Positions 11,539 to 22,727 of a stretch of DNA of 64,000 nucleotides are shown one piece after another. The notes under the pieces were generated by a model, which was not told the DNA's origin, ran no database searches, and was given only the letters and a program-made list of their open reading frames with translations. Each line of letters starts with the position of its first letter. The stretch's first letter is position 1. The stretch lies in assembly GCA_025330725.1 (NCBI GenBank), contig JAIWND010000006.1, forward strand, positions 124,001 to 188,000, written 5' to 3'. The DNA is from Chlamydoabsidia padenii (Eukaryota > Mucoromycota > Mucoromycetes > Mucorales > Cunninghamellaceae). A program made the position numbers and the translations under genes.

Positions 11539-12504
11539 CTAATCTAGTTTAGGATCCCTAGTCGACACCTGTAAATACTTGATAATGTTCCCGAGATCCA
11601 AAGAAGCAGAAGAGGAGCGATTGATTTCATCAAGAGAAACCACTGTTGTCAACATATAAGCAGCAGCAGCCTGAGCCACCCCGTAACCCACAAAGCCAAA
11701 ATAAGGAATCCGAATGAGCAAGTAGGCAATAGCAGAGAATCCCAACAAGACATTTTTTCGCCCATAAAACCACCGTTTCTTTTGTGAGTGAGTCATTCCC
11801 ATCCTAACAAAGTAAGGTTCCAAGAGTTCACGCATCAAGGTACGCATGCCCATCAAAGCTCTTATTAATCGTAATGTTGTCCAGCGTGGTAAAACCAAGA
11901 AACAGAGTCCCACAGCTAATGCTTGAGTATCGCCCAAAGACTGCCAGGTCGCATAAGCACCCGCCAGAGGTACGACAAACCGGCCCACCGTGGGTAGTAA
12001 CGAGAGCATGAGAATCAAGACACCGAGACGCAGTCTTTTCCATGTCCGATGTATATAGGATTTCATATTGGGCCAGTATTCTTTACGATAGGAGCGTTTG
12101 GCCATGGCGCCAGCATAGGTGAGATGTGAGTGTTGGTTGACTTGATCAATATAGCGTAAGGTTTCCATAAACAGGTCGTCGAGTGGTGCTGGGTATACAT
12201 AGCGCATAAACATTAATGCCAGGACAGGGACATGAGAGAAGATGTCGCGAATGGTTTGATGAGCTACCACCAAGAGTCCATCGACCTTGTTGTTAATATC
12301 ATCGCCACCTCGTTGTTGTAGAATGTACTTGACAAGACAAAGTGGTACGGTAACCAAAAGATGAGTTACCCCAAGAAGTACAAACGAGAGTATTGTCAGA
12401 ATGATAAAGATGTAGAGATATTTGTGTTGTCGAAGTCGTGGATTCTTGATCACCATCTTGATCCCGTCAAAAGCATCTTGTACCCCTTTTTGCAAGTCAT
12501 CCAT
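11539..12504 (-). CDS. multi-pass membrane protein, possibly UsgS/RRT8-like
   Basis: Single-exon gene of 321 residues. About six hydrophobic segments are visible (for example YLYIFIILTILSFVLLGVTH, LGVLILMLSLLPTVGRFVV, ALAVGLCFLVLP, VLLGFSAIAYLLIRIPYFGF), with a basic loop between the first and second halves. The layout and the polar YWPNMKSYIHRTWKR stretch remind me of the fungal UsgS / RRT8 outer-spore-wall family, but I am not sure of that and have no catalytic motif to support a function. It ends in an Asp/Leu-rich tail without an ER-retention signal. The gene lies 228 bases downstream of BOL2 on the same strand. Confidence 0.7.
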   Translation of the reverse strand: MDDLQKGVQDAFDGIKMVIKNPRLRQHKYLYIFIILTILSFVLLGVTHLLVTVPLCLVKYILQQRGGDDINNKVDGLLVVAHQTIRDIFSHVPVLALMFMRYVYPAPLDDLFMETLRYIDQVNQHSHLTYAGAMAKRSYRKEYWPNMKSYIHRTWKRLRLGVLILMLSLLPTVGRFVVPLAGAYATWQSLGDTQALAVGLCFLVLPRWTTLRLIRALMGMRTLMRELLEPYFVRMGMTHSQKKRWFYGRKNVLLGFSAIAYLLIRIPYFGFVGYGVAQAAAAYMLTTVVSLDEINRSSSASLDLGNIIKYLQVSTRDPKLD

Positions 12505-12732
12505 ATAGTGTTGTTGTTATTGTTGTTGTTGTTGTTGCTGGTCGAAATGATACCTATGGTTTCAACCACACTATAAAAATAAATAAATAAATAAAGAGAA
12601 AGAGAAGGAGATAAAAGTATAAAGTTCCCCACATCCCTCCATAATAAATGATTCAAATCCAGAAACATGATACTTTATAATTTATTATTGATACATACAC
12701 ACAATGGATATAAACTATATCTACCTATCCCA

Positions 12733-13134
12733 TCATTGTTGTTCCGCCTTCTTCGTTTCCCATTCTTCAGGTGTATACGATTTCTAGTTGATAAAATAGG
12801 AATATTAGTCAGCAGTAGTATCACCCACACCCCTTTCCTCTTTCTTACCTGAGAGAATGCATGTACTTTACTGATTTCTTCCTTGAGTTTTTCGTTAACA
12901 AGTTTGTGTCGTGCAAGTAGTCGTAAACCAGAGAAAACAGGTGATACAATGATCACTTCAAACATTTGTCCACAGCCAGCCGAAAGATCATCCACTTGCT
13001 ACAAAATATTAAGGATTAATAAGAGGGTGTAAAGTAAACATAAATCAAGTTCATCTTACCACATACGTAGCTTGAAGTTGTTCAGTGATAGTGGTTTTGA
13101 GAGAATCAGCGGTGATACCAGAGTGAGTAGACAT
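12733..13134 (-). CDS. BOL2: BolA-like protein BOL2/Fra2
   Basis: Small cytosolic BolA protein; in yeast Fra2/Bol2 binds monothiol glutaredoxins Grx3/4 through a shared [2Fe-2S] cluster and signals iron status. Three exons join in frame to 91 residues: the first begins MSTHSGITADSL (start 13134), the second carries DDLSAGCGQMFEVIIVS and RHKLVNEKLKEEISKVHAFSQ, and the last adds KSYTPEEWETKKAEQQ before TGA at 12733. The invariant Cys of GCGQ and His of VHAFSQ, the expected cluster ligands, are present. The order DLSxGCGQ then HAFS matches yeast Fra2 better than BOLA1 or BOLA3. A TTCAAATCCCG motif lies 87 bases before the start. It is a good partner, in function only, of the siderophore transporter at 31902. 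Confidence 0.93.
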
Positions 13135-13220
13135 GATGGGTGATAAAGGAGTGAAAGAAAAAAAGGCAAAATCTGGAAAGCTGATGTATATGCATGTATA
13201 TAAAAAAAAAAAAGATCAGA

Positions 13221-13231
13221 TTCAAATCCCG
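13221..13231 (+). repeat. TTCAAATCCCG motif before BOL2
   Basis: Exact copy of the 11-base motif, 87 bases upstream of the BOL2 start. The sequence before it cannot pair with CCCG as a tRNA T-stem would, so it is not an intact tRNA arm. Confidence 0.7.
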
Positions 13232-13772
13232 CCACCAAAAAGTCACATCGCCATTATAAAGGAGTACAGTTAGGCTGGTGGATATTGGCGGTTACAAAAA
13301 ATGTAATTGACGGTTACAAAAAAAAGTAATTGACTGATGGCTTATACATTTTTAACCAATGAGGGAATGGGAATAAAAAAATATAAAAAGGGAGGTTTCC
13401 TTTCTTATTTAGAGACTCATCTCTTATTTAGAGACTTAACCTACGGCCCAGGATTTTTATAAGAAGGAAAATGAAAAAAATAATAATATGAGATTATCCT
13501 GTGGGAAAAATAATTTCAGTCCTCTTTTGCAATTTTTTTTTTTTTTTTGCTCGTGGTTAAAGAAAATCAATACGATGCTGTATGCAGTATCGGTATTTTT
13601 TGCTAATGGCTGAGATATGTTTTTTTTTGTATTGTAAAGACTTATGGTGAAAGAGCTTATGACCCCATGGAAGGTGGTGTCTTGACCGAGATTACGGACC
13701 TGAACATTGTGGCATGAATCGGATTTTAAATCAAAAACCAGATCATGATCACTTTACTTTTCTCCCCTCTCT

Positions 13773-13813
<41 letters not shown>

Positions 13814-14617
13814 ACCAGGTAAAGTAAACAATTGCAACCCAGATAATAAACTTTACCTTCAACGGGACGTGTCCATCATGAAGATCAAGTGGTGAATGGG
13901 AAAAAAGCAAACCGGGGATTGAATTTCTTTTTTTTATCTCTCGGTCTATTTTCCACCCAAAAGGACAAAATACGGACATGCATTCTTCTAGTTTGCAATT
14001 TACTTTTATAATCTCAAGCCCCGTCATCCATACATGGTTTATTCCATATGGTTCACAAAAAAGCTTAATGAGCATGGAAGCGGGGTATAAAAATGCAATG
14101 CGGTGCATAAAAAAATGCATTATACCTCTCAGTCTTTTTCGAAACGACATCAACAAGAAAGACTAGCGCGATATACATCTGAGTAGACTGATATCAAGTA
14201 AAGAAGGAAAAAAAAAAAGCAATACTGCCTTCACGAGGGAAGGATCATTGAGTTGGTTATCTTTTGTTACACACCAGTATATTCAACTCCGCCGGATCAA
14301 TTTTTCTTTTTTCAAAAAAGGGTCCATTTCCATAATTATAATACCTGTCCGGAATTCTGTCAATGCATACAACAGGTTCCCCGTCCTTTGTGATCCCCCC
14401 CTTTTTTTTTTACTAATCAAAGGAAAGTATACCATTTAGTCAAGAAGAGAAACAAAGTTTAGCATCAGCAACTTCATGACAAGGAGACAGGTTGTCGTGT
14501 TCGCATCTCTCGGACCGACGAACAAGACTTCATGCATGATAAACGCTTATATAGAGCTACATGATGCTTAATTTTTTTTTCTTTCTTCTCCCCTCCCCTT
14601 TTGCATACAATCATATC
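13232..14617. other. spacer, no gene seen
   Basis: About 1.4 kb of AT-rich sequence with long T runs (near 13530 and 13780-13812). The open frames on both strands are short and compositionally biased, and I found no spliced frame that continues. The last 300 bases are the probable promoter of the small gene starting at 14618. Confidence 0.5.
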
Positions 14618-14982
14618 ATGTCTAATACATCTCCTCGTCAAATCCAACTCAAGGTAGATAAAATAAGCCCTCCCCCTACCCCATACAATAGAAAGTATCT
14701 AATCATCCTATATTGAATAGGTTCTACTAAGCTATTATAGTGATGATAAATTATGCCAGTCTCCGCCAACCTTTAGTCCATCACAGCAGGTAAGACAACC
14801 AGTGTGTATATATTAAGATATTAATCCCATTTCTATAGGCTACTATTTCACCTGTTACCAATCAAAATAGAAATAACTTTTATAGACAATCATCATCTAC
14901 CTATATTGATGATAATGGTGATATACTAGATTTTGATAAAGTTATCAATAGTCAAGGCAATAAAACAGGACTAGAGTTATAA
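14618..14982 (+). CDS. small unrecognised three-exon protein (89 aa)
   Basis: Found by splicing. Exons 14618-14694, 14741-14789 and 14839-14982 join to exactly 90 codons including TAA. Intron 1 has donor gtatct, branch tactaag and acceptor ttatag; intron 2 has gtaaga and ctatag. The product begins MSNTSPRQIQLK, continues with proline-rich SPPPTPYNRNDD and QSPPTFSPSQQ, and ends with an acidic stretch containing STYIDDNGDILDFDKVI. The S/T-P sites (SPPPTP, SPPTFSP) could be phosphorylated by proline-directed kinases; this is inference. I do not recognise the family. Support comes from correct splice phases at both junctions and a strong branch site; without transcript data the start remains provisional. 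Confidence 0.65.
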
Positions 14983-15891
14983 TTCACAGTTACTTTTATT
15001 ATTATCATCGTTTAATCCATTATTATCCCTAAAAGATCTAGACTACAGCACCCCCTCCTCCACCTATACTAAACAAAACCAATAAAGACAAAGACTATCA
15101 GTAATAAAATAAACATAAAGACTAGTAATTCCCTTACCATTCCTAGTTTCCAGTGCTTTATCCGTAATGATTGAGGGATTCAATCGAAGAAGTGGTCAAG
15201 GTGTAAAGTATAAAAAGGAATTCCAAGGTACTTGATGGCAGTTCCTTTATCTATTTACAAAAGAGTCAACATGTATATCGTTTTCGGGTTCGTTTCATGA
15301 GAGCAAGTGGTGAATTCATGGAGAAAGAAAAAATGGGAAATTCAAAAAAAGCACGGATTATTTAAATGTGATGATATTCAAATCCCGACGACTCAACGAA
15401 ATTCGTTAAACTGCCTCACACTTTGGAGAAGACGCGAAAAAGTACTTTGGATGAATGAAACCAGCTTTTCATAAAGGAAAGCAAACATGCGAAAAAAAAA
15501 AGATAGCCAGAGTTGTTGTCTGTTCTGGGGAAAAACAGGTAACGGAATGAAACCCGGATGAGATTTCAACTTTGTTCGGATCTGTTTCATTTCCTCCACT
15601 GTCCTTCCTCCCTTTCCTTATTCTTAGTGGAACAACGTTTTCAGCAAAACTTACCCCATGATTAAAATGAGTATATCTTCAAATAGTATTATGAATTATC
15701 ATGAAAGAACTCCTTTTTTATCAAGGTTGAGGGAAACTCGATTCCGGTCCTGACTTTTGATCCGTTCATTTTTTCCCACGAACCACCAATGTGCATTTTC
15801 AAATCCCGACACTGATCGACTTTTTTAAAAAGTATCAATTTTTTCATTTTCTCATTTTTATTCTCTCTCTCTCTCTCATCTTTATCAAACA
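14983..15891. other. spacer and HGD promoter region
   Basis: No gene is visible. It contains two exact TTCAAATCCCG motifs in the same orientation, at 15377-15387 and 15798-15808; the second is 84 bases before the HGD start, followed by a CT-rich tract (about 15864-15880) typical of fungal promoters. Confidence 0.55.
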
Positions 15892-16942
15892 ATGACAACT
15901 GATTCATATAACTATTTGGAAGGCTTTGGTAATCACTTCACCTCTGAAGCATTGAAAGATGCTTTGCCAAAAGGACAGAACACTCCTCAAAAGTGCCCCT
16001 ACAATCTCTATGCCGAACAACTTTCCGGTACAGCCTTCACTGTCCCACGATCCCACAATCAACGAAGGTAATTAAGAAACAAACTACAAAACTCATTGCA
16101 CCAATTAACGTCATCTCTTTGTTTATTATTATAGTTGGCTTTATCGTATTCGACCTTCTGTAGTGCATACTCCTTATGAACCTTTGACTCATGACTTACT
16201 GGTTAGTCATTTCTCAGGTGGAGACCAATGTATTGTGACACCTTCTCAACTACGCTGGAGTCCTTTTGATTTACCTGGTGAATCCGAACAAGTAAACTTT
16301 ATCGATGGAATAAAAACAGTGGCAGGAGCTGGTGAACCTTCTTGTCGAACAGGTCTTGCTATACATATCTATACCGCCAATGCTAATATGAACCAAACTG
16401 CCTTTTACAATTCTGATGGTGACATGTTAATAGGTAAGCAAAAAAAAGGGAGTGAAAGAAAAGTAGTAGGACAGTATAAACTAACAAAGGGTTTGAACCT
16501 CTCTCTCTCTCTCTCTCTCTTTAACTAGTCCCTCAACAGAATACATTGGATATCACTACGGAATTCGGTAAATTGATGGTCCGACCAAATGAAATCTGTG
16601 TGATTCAACGTGGCATCCGATTCTCAGTCAATTTGGTCGATGGTCCTGTGCGTGGTTATATTCTAGAAGTCTTTGGTGAACACTTTGAATTACCTGATTT
16701 GGGTCCGATTGGTGCAAACGGGTTGGCCAATCCTCGCGACTTTTTAACACCTGTGGCTGCTTATGTGGAACAAGATAATGTGAAATGGCGTATCCTCACC
16801 AAATTCAATGGCAAAATGTTCTCGACTACTCAGCAACACTGTCCTTTTGATGTCGTGGCCTGGCATGGGAACTATGCTCCTTACAAGTATGATCTGGCGA
16901 AATTCTGTGTAATCAATAGCGTGTCTTATGATCATATCGTAA

Positions 16943-16988
<46 letters not shown>

Positions 16989-17551
16989 AGGGGGAGACAC
17001 ACACTCATACAAGGAAATCTAAATGGAGAATCTTCTTTTTTATAATAGGATCCTTCTATCTTTACCGTCCTGACAGCTAAATCTACCACACCCGGTGTCG
17101 CTATTGCTGATTTTGTCATCTTCCCTCCCCGATGGGCAGTGGCCGAAAACACAGTAAGTGATACCTTCCTTTTTATATCCAACATACTCATACCTTCCAC
17201 CCTTTTTTTTTTCCCTCGTAGTTCCGTCCACCTTACTTCCATCGCAACTGTATGTCTGAATTCATGGGATTGATTCTTGGTGATTACGAAGGCAAGACTG
17301 GTGGATTCCTTCCAGGTGGTGGATCTCTTCACAGTGCAATGACTCCTCATGGTCCTGACGCCAAGGTATTCGACATGGCATCTGAAGCAGAACTCAAACC
17401 CGTACGTGTTGCCGAAAATACCCAAGCATTTATGTTTGAAACTAGTCTAATGTTATCTACTACTCGATGGGGTCTTAAAACCTGTGGCAAGGTGCAAGAA
17501 GACTACTACAAAGCTTGGATGAATCTGGAAAACAAATTCCAGAAGGATTAG
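15892..17551 (+). CDS. HGD: homogentisate 1,2-dioxygenase
   Basis: Opens the ring of homogentisate to maleylacetoacetate in tyrosine and phenylalanine breakdown, using non-haem Fe(II). Exons 15892-16067, 16135-16433, 16529-16938, 17049-17153 and 17222-17551 join to 439 residues, close to the usual length of about 440. The N-terminus ([16 protein letters not shown]) and the Fe site are typical: [10 protein letters not shown] supplies the His and Glu ligands six residues apart, and [15 protein letters not shown] supplies the second His. [18 protein letters not shown] and [16 protein letters not shown] are family signatures. The third intron contains a long (TA)n run. The other genes of tyrosine breakdown are not nearby. 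Confidence 0.97.
16944..16983. repeat. (TA)n microsatellite in HGD intron 3
   Basis: About twenty TA units directly after the donor of intron 3. It is probably length-polymorphic and can form a hairpin. Confidence 0.9.
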
Positions 17552-17899
17552 TTTAGTTTTATCCGTGATATTTTATTCCCCCCCCTTTGTATAGTGTTTA
17601 GCCCCTCCCCCCTTTTATTAATTAATCAATAAAAACATAATAAAAACCCAATCTTGTGTGTTTATTTTAATACTATTGACTTTATAGGTATTGTATATCT
17701 ACTGCATGGTCCTCATCAAGACTTGTAGTTGCCCCCGACATTTCAAAACCCGACATTCATGCAGTTTTAAACCCCGTTTTTCAAATCTAATGATTTTTTA
17801 TTGACAGACAAGAAGATGTTTATTGATAAAGTAATAAAGATAAAGTTAAAAACACCTAAACTAGAATAAAATAGACTAGAATCCAGTCATCGAGTCTTG
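17552..17899. other. convergent 3' spacer of HGD and ILV3
   Basis: It holds poly-A-signal-like AATAAAA near 17630 for HGD and AT-rich sequence for ILV3. Near 17742-17776 are two motif variants facing each other, TTCAAAACCCG and TTTAAACCCCG, separated by ATTCATGCAG. Confidence 0.6.
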
Positions 17900-19239
17900 T
17901 TAATCAGTAATGGCCCCCTGGCTTGCGCTACCAACGTTGTTGATGTACTTTTTTAACATTCCACGAGTATACTTGGGAGGTTTAGGTTGCCATTGAGATT
18001 TACGTCGAGCCATTTCTTCATCCGAGACATTGACAGAAAGGTTTTTGGTTTCTGCGTTGATGCTAACAATATCACCATCCTGTACCAATGCAATGGGACC
18101 ACCAACATAGGCTTCAGGGCAGACATGACCAATGATAAAACCATGGGAAGCACCAGAGAATCGCCCATCAGTTAACAAAGCAACATCTTTGCCTAATCCA
18201 GCACCGATAATGGCCGCCGTGGGTTTTACTATCAAAAGAAGAATGTTAGTGGAAAGGGGGTAAGGGGATGATCCGTTTGAGCAAGATGATACTTACACAC
18301 TAGATAATAATAACAATAAAACAAAGATGAGTATTAACTTTTTTCTTTTTCTTTGGATAAGCTACTTACTTTCTGGCATACCGGGACCACCTACAAGAGC
18401 AAAATACAGTCAACACAACTTTGTTCCCTTCATGTTTCTTTATATTTACCTTTAGGTCCTTGGTATCGAATGATCACCACCGATCCTTTAGGCACTTTCT
18501 TCTCTTCCAAGGATGTGAAGAGATCTTCTTCAGTATCAAACACACGAGCTTCGCCAGTAAAAGACAAACCTTCCTTGCCAGTGATTTTAGCTACAGCACC
18601 CTAACCGAACCAAAAAAAAAAAAAAAAAAAAAAAAAGTTAAAACGTACAATAGCTTTTCCCATTTTTATATACCTCTGGAGCCAAATTTCCCTTCAAGAC
18701 CGCCAAATGACCTGATGATTTGATCGGATTGGATAAAGGTCGAATCACATCTTGGCCTTCAGTGAACCCATCCACATCCGCCAAGTTTTCAGCCAAAGTT
18801 TTACCGGTTACCGTGAGACAAGAGCCATCCAGTAAGCTATGTTCCAAAAGGTACTTCATCACAGCAGGTACACCACCAACACGATGCAAATCTTCCATGG
18901 TATAAGGTCCACTGGGTCGCATGTTCGCCAAGAGAGGGGTGGTTTCCGAAATGATTTGCATATCATCCAACGTAAAGTCCACATTTGCCGCATGAGCAAC
19001 CGCTAATAAATGGAGCACAGCATTGGTCGATCCACCCAAAGCCACCACCACACGGAAGGCATTTGTAAAGGCCGCTTTAGTCATGATATCCAATGGCTTA
19101 ATGTCTTTTTCCAGTAATACCTTGATGGCTGCACCTGCACGAAGGCATTCCTTGATTTTATCGGGATCTTCAGCGGGAGTACACGAGCTATAAGGTAAAG
19201 ATAATCCCATGGCTTCAATGGCACTTGACACTACACACC

Positions 19240-19270
<31 letters not shown>

Positions 19271-19290
19271 GAGAATGAAGGTCAAGAGAG

Positions 19291-19324
<34 letters not shown>

Positions 19325-20043
19325 TTACTTGTATTGGCAGTAAACATACCACCACAGGCTCCAGCACCGGGACAAGCGTTCCGAATCACATCCCGTCGTT
19401 CTTCATTGGAAATTTTACCCGAAATGAATTCACCATTACATTCAAATGCATTGCCAATATCGATTTCACGCCCAGCACAGCTGCCTAATGTACCATGACC
19501 CTTCTTCATTGTGCCACCATAGATAATCAAAGCCGGTCGGTTCAATCGTGCAATCGCTATCATCACACCAGGCATATTCTTGTCGCACCCTGGAATCGAG
19601 ATATTGGCGTCGTACCACAATGCAGACATCACCGTTTCGATCGAGTCAGCAATGATATCCCGACTAGGTAAAGAGAATGACATGCCTATTTTGACGAGGT
19701 AGAAGAAGAAAAGTAAGTAAGGCTTGTTCAATGCTGCCCTTCCCCATCTTTGTTTTGTTTTACCTGCTGTGCCCATAGGAATAGCATCAGAAACACCAAT
19801 TGTGTTGAATTGATAACCCACCAAGCCAGCTTTTTTGACACCTTCTTTGACTTTTTGCGCAAAGTCATTGATATGCATATTACAAGGATTGCCATCATAA
19901 CCACTATACAAAGTTCGTTAGTCTTACTATAAAGAGACAAGGTGAATGACTTACAAGCTAGTAATTCCAACTTGAGCTTTGGCAAAGTCTTCGTCCTTCA
20001 GACCAGTTGCATATACTATTACAAAATAAAATAAAAATTAAAA

Positions 20044-20077
<34 letters not shown>

Positions 20078-20320
20078 GATGAGTATGTTTTCCAGTAGAA
20101 TTCAAAATACTTTACATTGAGCTTGGCCACCTCCCGCTGTTGCCGATTGAGTAATAACGGAGCTATACTTGTTCAACCCCTTGTTAGTAGCACTGGCCTC
20201 GCGATCTCGAGGTGTGAGTTTATGACTAGATAAAAAAAGGAAGGGGCGTGATGCTTGTTAGTTATTCTTATAATTCGTATTTTTATGTACATACATGTAT
20301 ACTTCAGAGGAAGAGGTCAT
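17900..20320 (-). CDS. ILV3: dihydroxy-acid dehydratase
   Basis: Fe-S enzyme that dehydrates dihydroxy-acids to 2-oxo acids in valine, leucine and isoleucine synthesis. Nine or more exons rebuild a full IlvD/Edd protein: [12 protein letters not shown], the cluster cysteine in [94 protein letters not shown] and a C-terminus ending SQGAITD. A 21-base exon (18370-18390) supplies GGPGMPE. The start at 20320 (MTSSSEV) has an in-frame stop six codons upstream. I therefore see no mitochondrial presequence, although ILV3 is mitochondrial in yeast. Introns carry poly-A/T, (TA)n (19294-19323) and (GA)n (20052-20077) tracts. It is divergent from APT1. Confidence 0.96.
18370..18390 (-). other. 21-nt micro-exon of ILV3
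   Basis: The stretch is flanked by an acceptor (tag, 18391-18393) and a donor (gtaagt). With the phase-1 end of the previous exon it completes GPKGGPGMPE and hands over one base to [11 protein letters not shown], restoring the conserved family motif exactly. Confidence 0.85.
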
Positions 20321-21077
20321 GTTGTTTTCGGCAAGTTAATGTAAGTAAGTGGAGAAGAAAGAGGCACATCAGAAAAAAAAAAAAGAAAAGATCTAAAAAG
20401 ATGACCCGAGCGGGATTTGAATTTATGAGTAAGTAACACCAAAGTTGATCAATATCAGGACCATGACCTGAGAAGGAAAAAGAAATGCTCGTCAACAATT
20501 GGATCATTTGGTGATGGGTCATATTGATACTATTTAAAACGTACTATGAACTCTCTCGCTTTATTTTATTGGATGGTAGATAGATAGAGTGAGAGAGAGA
20601 GAGAGTGATTAAAGTTAAGTGGGATCGGACAAAAGGAACATTATATTCCATCAATGCATCAAGAGGAGATTTTCTTAGTACAAACTTTATACTTGAGTGA
20701 TAGAACTTTCGTTTCAGCAATGCGGGGCCCTCAATTTGGGATTACTTTCAAAAGGGGACGGGGGAATAAGGTATTTGCATGAATACGACTAACCGCGTGT
20801 GTATAAGGAATCCGGATCCCGCAAAATAGGTGGGTATGTTGTTACTTTTCTCTTCGGGATGTTCCCACCTCTATTTGAAAACTGCCAGGCTATCATACTT
20901 GATCCCTCCTTGAGCTCTCTTTTGACGACGTCGGGATTTGAAAAAACCACCCCACAAAATGATTTTTGGTTGGCGTCATATGAAAAGCGCTCTCTTCATT
21001 ATTTTTTAAAAAAGGGGAATTAATGATATCGGTCACCTCTTTCTTCTCTCTCTTTTTTAACCCAACTTCCTTCTAAA
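20321..21077. promoter_or_regulatory. divergent promoter region ILV3/APT1
   Basis: This 757-base spacer has no gene. It carries two exact CGGGATTTGAA motifs: 20411-20421, 91 bases before the ILV3 start, and 20932-20942, 136 bases before the APT1 start. A TGCATGAAT element lies near 20776 and CT/GA-rich runs are present. The bases around 20403-20421 (GACCCGAGCGGGATTTGAA) resemble the 3' end of a tRNA gene, but no T-stem pairing or cloverleaf can be formed. Confidence 0.55.
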
Positions 21078-21712
21078 ATGTCCAAACCACCTTCTTTTGC
21101 TGATTCAGAACTCGTGGTGATTCCTCCTCTTGCACAACATACCTGTACGGTGATTTGGCTTCATGGTTTGGGCGATTGTGGGTCGAGCTGGTGCTTCCTG
21201 GCTGAAACGCTTGGACCCCAGTTTCCCATGATCAAGTGGATTCTTCCAAATGCGCAAGTAGTAGTGAGAGCGTGGGTATTTATTCCTCATTACTAATCTG
21301 TTTTGTTTTATTTAGGCCTGTGCGATCAGTCACCATGAATGGATTTGGAGACATACCGGCGTGGTTTGATGTCTTTGCGGTGGACAAATCTTCCAAAGTA
21401 CAAAGATTCGACGACACAGGCATGCTGGCTTCGGCAGCTCGAGGCAAGTACACTGTCACCCACCAAGACACACATATACTTATTTTGCTCTTTTTTGTCA
21501 TAGTGGATGAATTGATCAAGGCGGAATCCAAACAGGGTATTGACAAGATCATTCTAGGCGGATTTTCTCAAGGATGCATCTTATCTTTACTGATAGGTTT
21601 GACCACACAGATCAAATTATCTGGAATTATTGGAACAAGTGGCTACTTGCCCCTTGGTGAAAAGTTTACAGCGGTAAGTACAGAACAGTATATTGGGGAT
21701 TCTACCTTGCTC

Positions 21713-21764
<52 letters not shown>

Positions 21765-22003
21765 CTTGTTTTTAGATGGCTTCCGGGATAAATCAACATA
21801 CTGCGATATTGATGTGTCATGGTGATCAAGATCTGGTGGTAAAATACAAGTATGGTCAAGCATCCAGTCGTTACCTTGCCAGTCTGGGCTACCGTGTGGA
21901 TTTTAAATCTTACTCTGGCTTGGGTCATGTTGTCTGTGATCAAGAAATACAAGATATCGCAGCATTCTTAAACCAATGCTTGATCTCTTCCTCTAAACTG
22001 TAG
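21078..22003 (+). CDS. APT1: acyl-protein thioesterase (APT1/LYPLA type)
   Basis: Alpha/beta-hydrolase that removes palmitate from proteins and also has lysophospholipase activity in relatives. Exons 21078-21253, 21316-21443, 21504-21673 and 21776-22003 join to 233 residues, the normal family length. WLHGLGDCGSSW is the oxyanion-loop region, GFSQGC holds the nucleophile Ser, HGDQDLVV the Asp and SGLGHVV the His, so the triad is complete. The first two introns use GC donors (GCAAGT at 21254 and 21444); only these give the family sequences PNAPVRSVTMNG and ASAARVDELIK. The third intron is GT-AG and holds a 47-base T run. A row of TAG/TAAT repeats follows the stop. Confidence 0.94.
21715..21761 (+). 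repeat. 47-base poly-T in APT1 intron 3
   Basis: The homopolymer lies between the donor and the ag acceptor, on the sense strand, where it acts as an oversized polypyrimidine tract. Confidence 0.95.
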
Positions 22004-22727
22004 TAATAGTAATAGTAATTCTAATTGTAATTGTAATAGCAATAGTTTGTTTGTATCAATAAAAAAAAGGGGAGGTTATGCTAATTGTAAAAGAACGGGA
22101 TTTCAGGGGTCAAATGAAATTTGAACAATGAATGAAATCAAAAAGATTACCATTTTAGTTTTAATCAAGCACAGACTCCTCCCAGGAATGTTACTTGAAT
22201 AGATAAATAGATCTACCATTAGTTTTTATTGAATGTAAACAATGAATACTATGACAAGAATGCATGAATTAGTAGCTTGGGTTATTAAAAAAAAAAAAAA
22301 AAAGAGGGCAAGGAGGTCCATTAAAGTTACGTTCGTTCTTTAGATAGGATCTACGTTTCTTGTGTAAAGAAACCAATGTGCAAAAAGTTATCTTACTGTA
22401 TATTTATAACAGTAATTAGATCCTCATAACATATATGGTCAAGATCTGCGTAATATTAAAATGTGCCTTTCGTCTTGATCGTTGGCTTGTTTTAGCGGAG
22501 TTTTCCTCGGCACCGGAAGGGAGGATGAGTCGCATGAAATACAAGGGGAACCTGCTTGATACATCAAATTATAATTAAGTATTTCCAAAACGCCAATCGT
22601 TTATTTCATTGATGATAATATAATTGGACAGACAAAGTATAATGAATGCAGATCATATAAAAAGGCCTCTCTCTCTCTCTCTCTGTCTGTCTTTCTTGTC
22701 TTTATGTGGCATTCTCTTTTACTTTAA
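22004..22727. other. spacer with TATA box of the PY protein
   Basis: No gene is seen. The 3' flank of APT1 has an AATAAAA signal near 22055. A TATAAAAAGG box at 22656-22665 followed by a CT-rich run lies 70 bases before the next start. Confidence 0.6.

Noticed and set aside
13749..14156. Minus-strand frame of 135 codons
   Set aside because: It includes a long poly-Lys from a T run and shows no domain or promoter; it overlaps plain AT-rich spacer.
20403..20480. tRNA-like sequence on the minus strand
   Set aside because: It shares CCCGAGCG and the T-loop-like TTTGAA with the tRNA-Phe 3' end, but T-stem and acceptor pairing fail and no anticodon arm is found.
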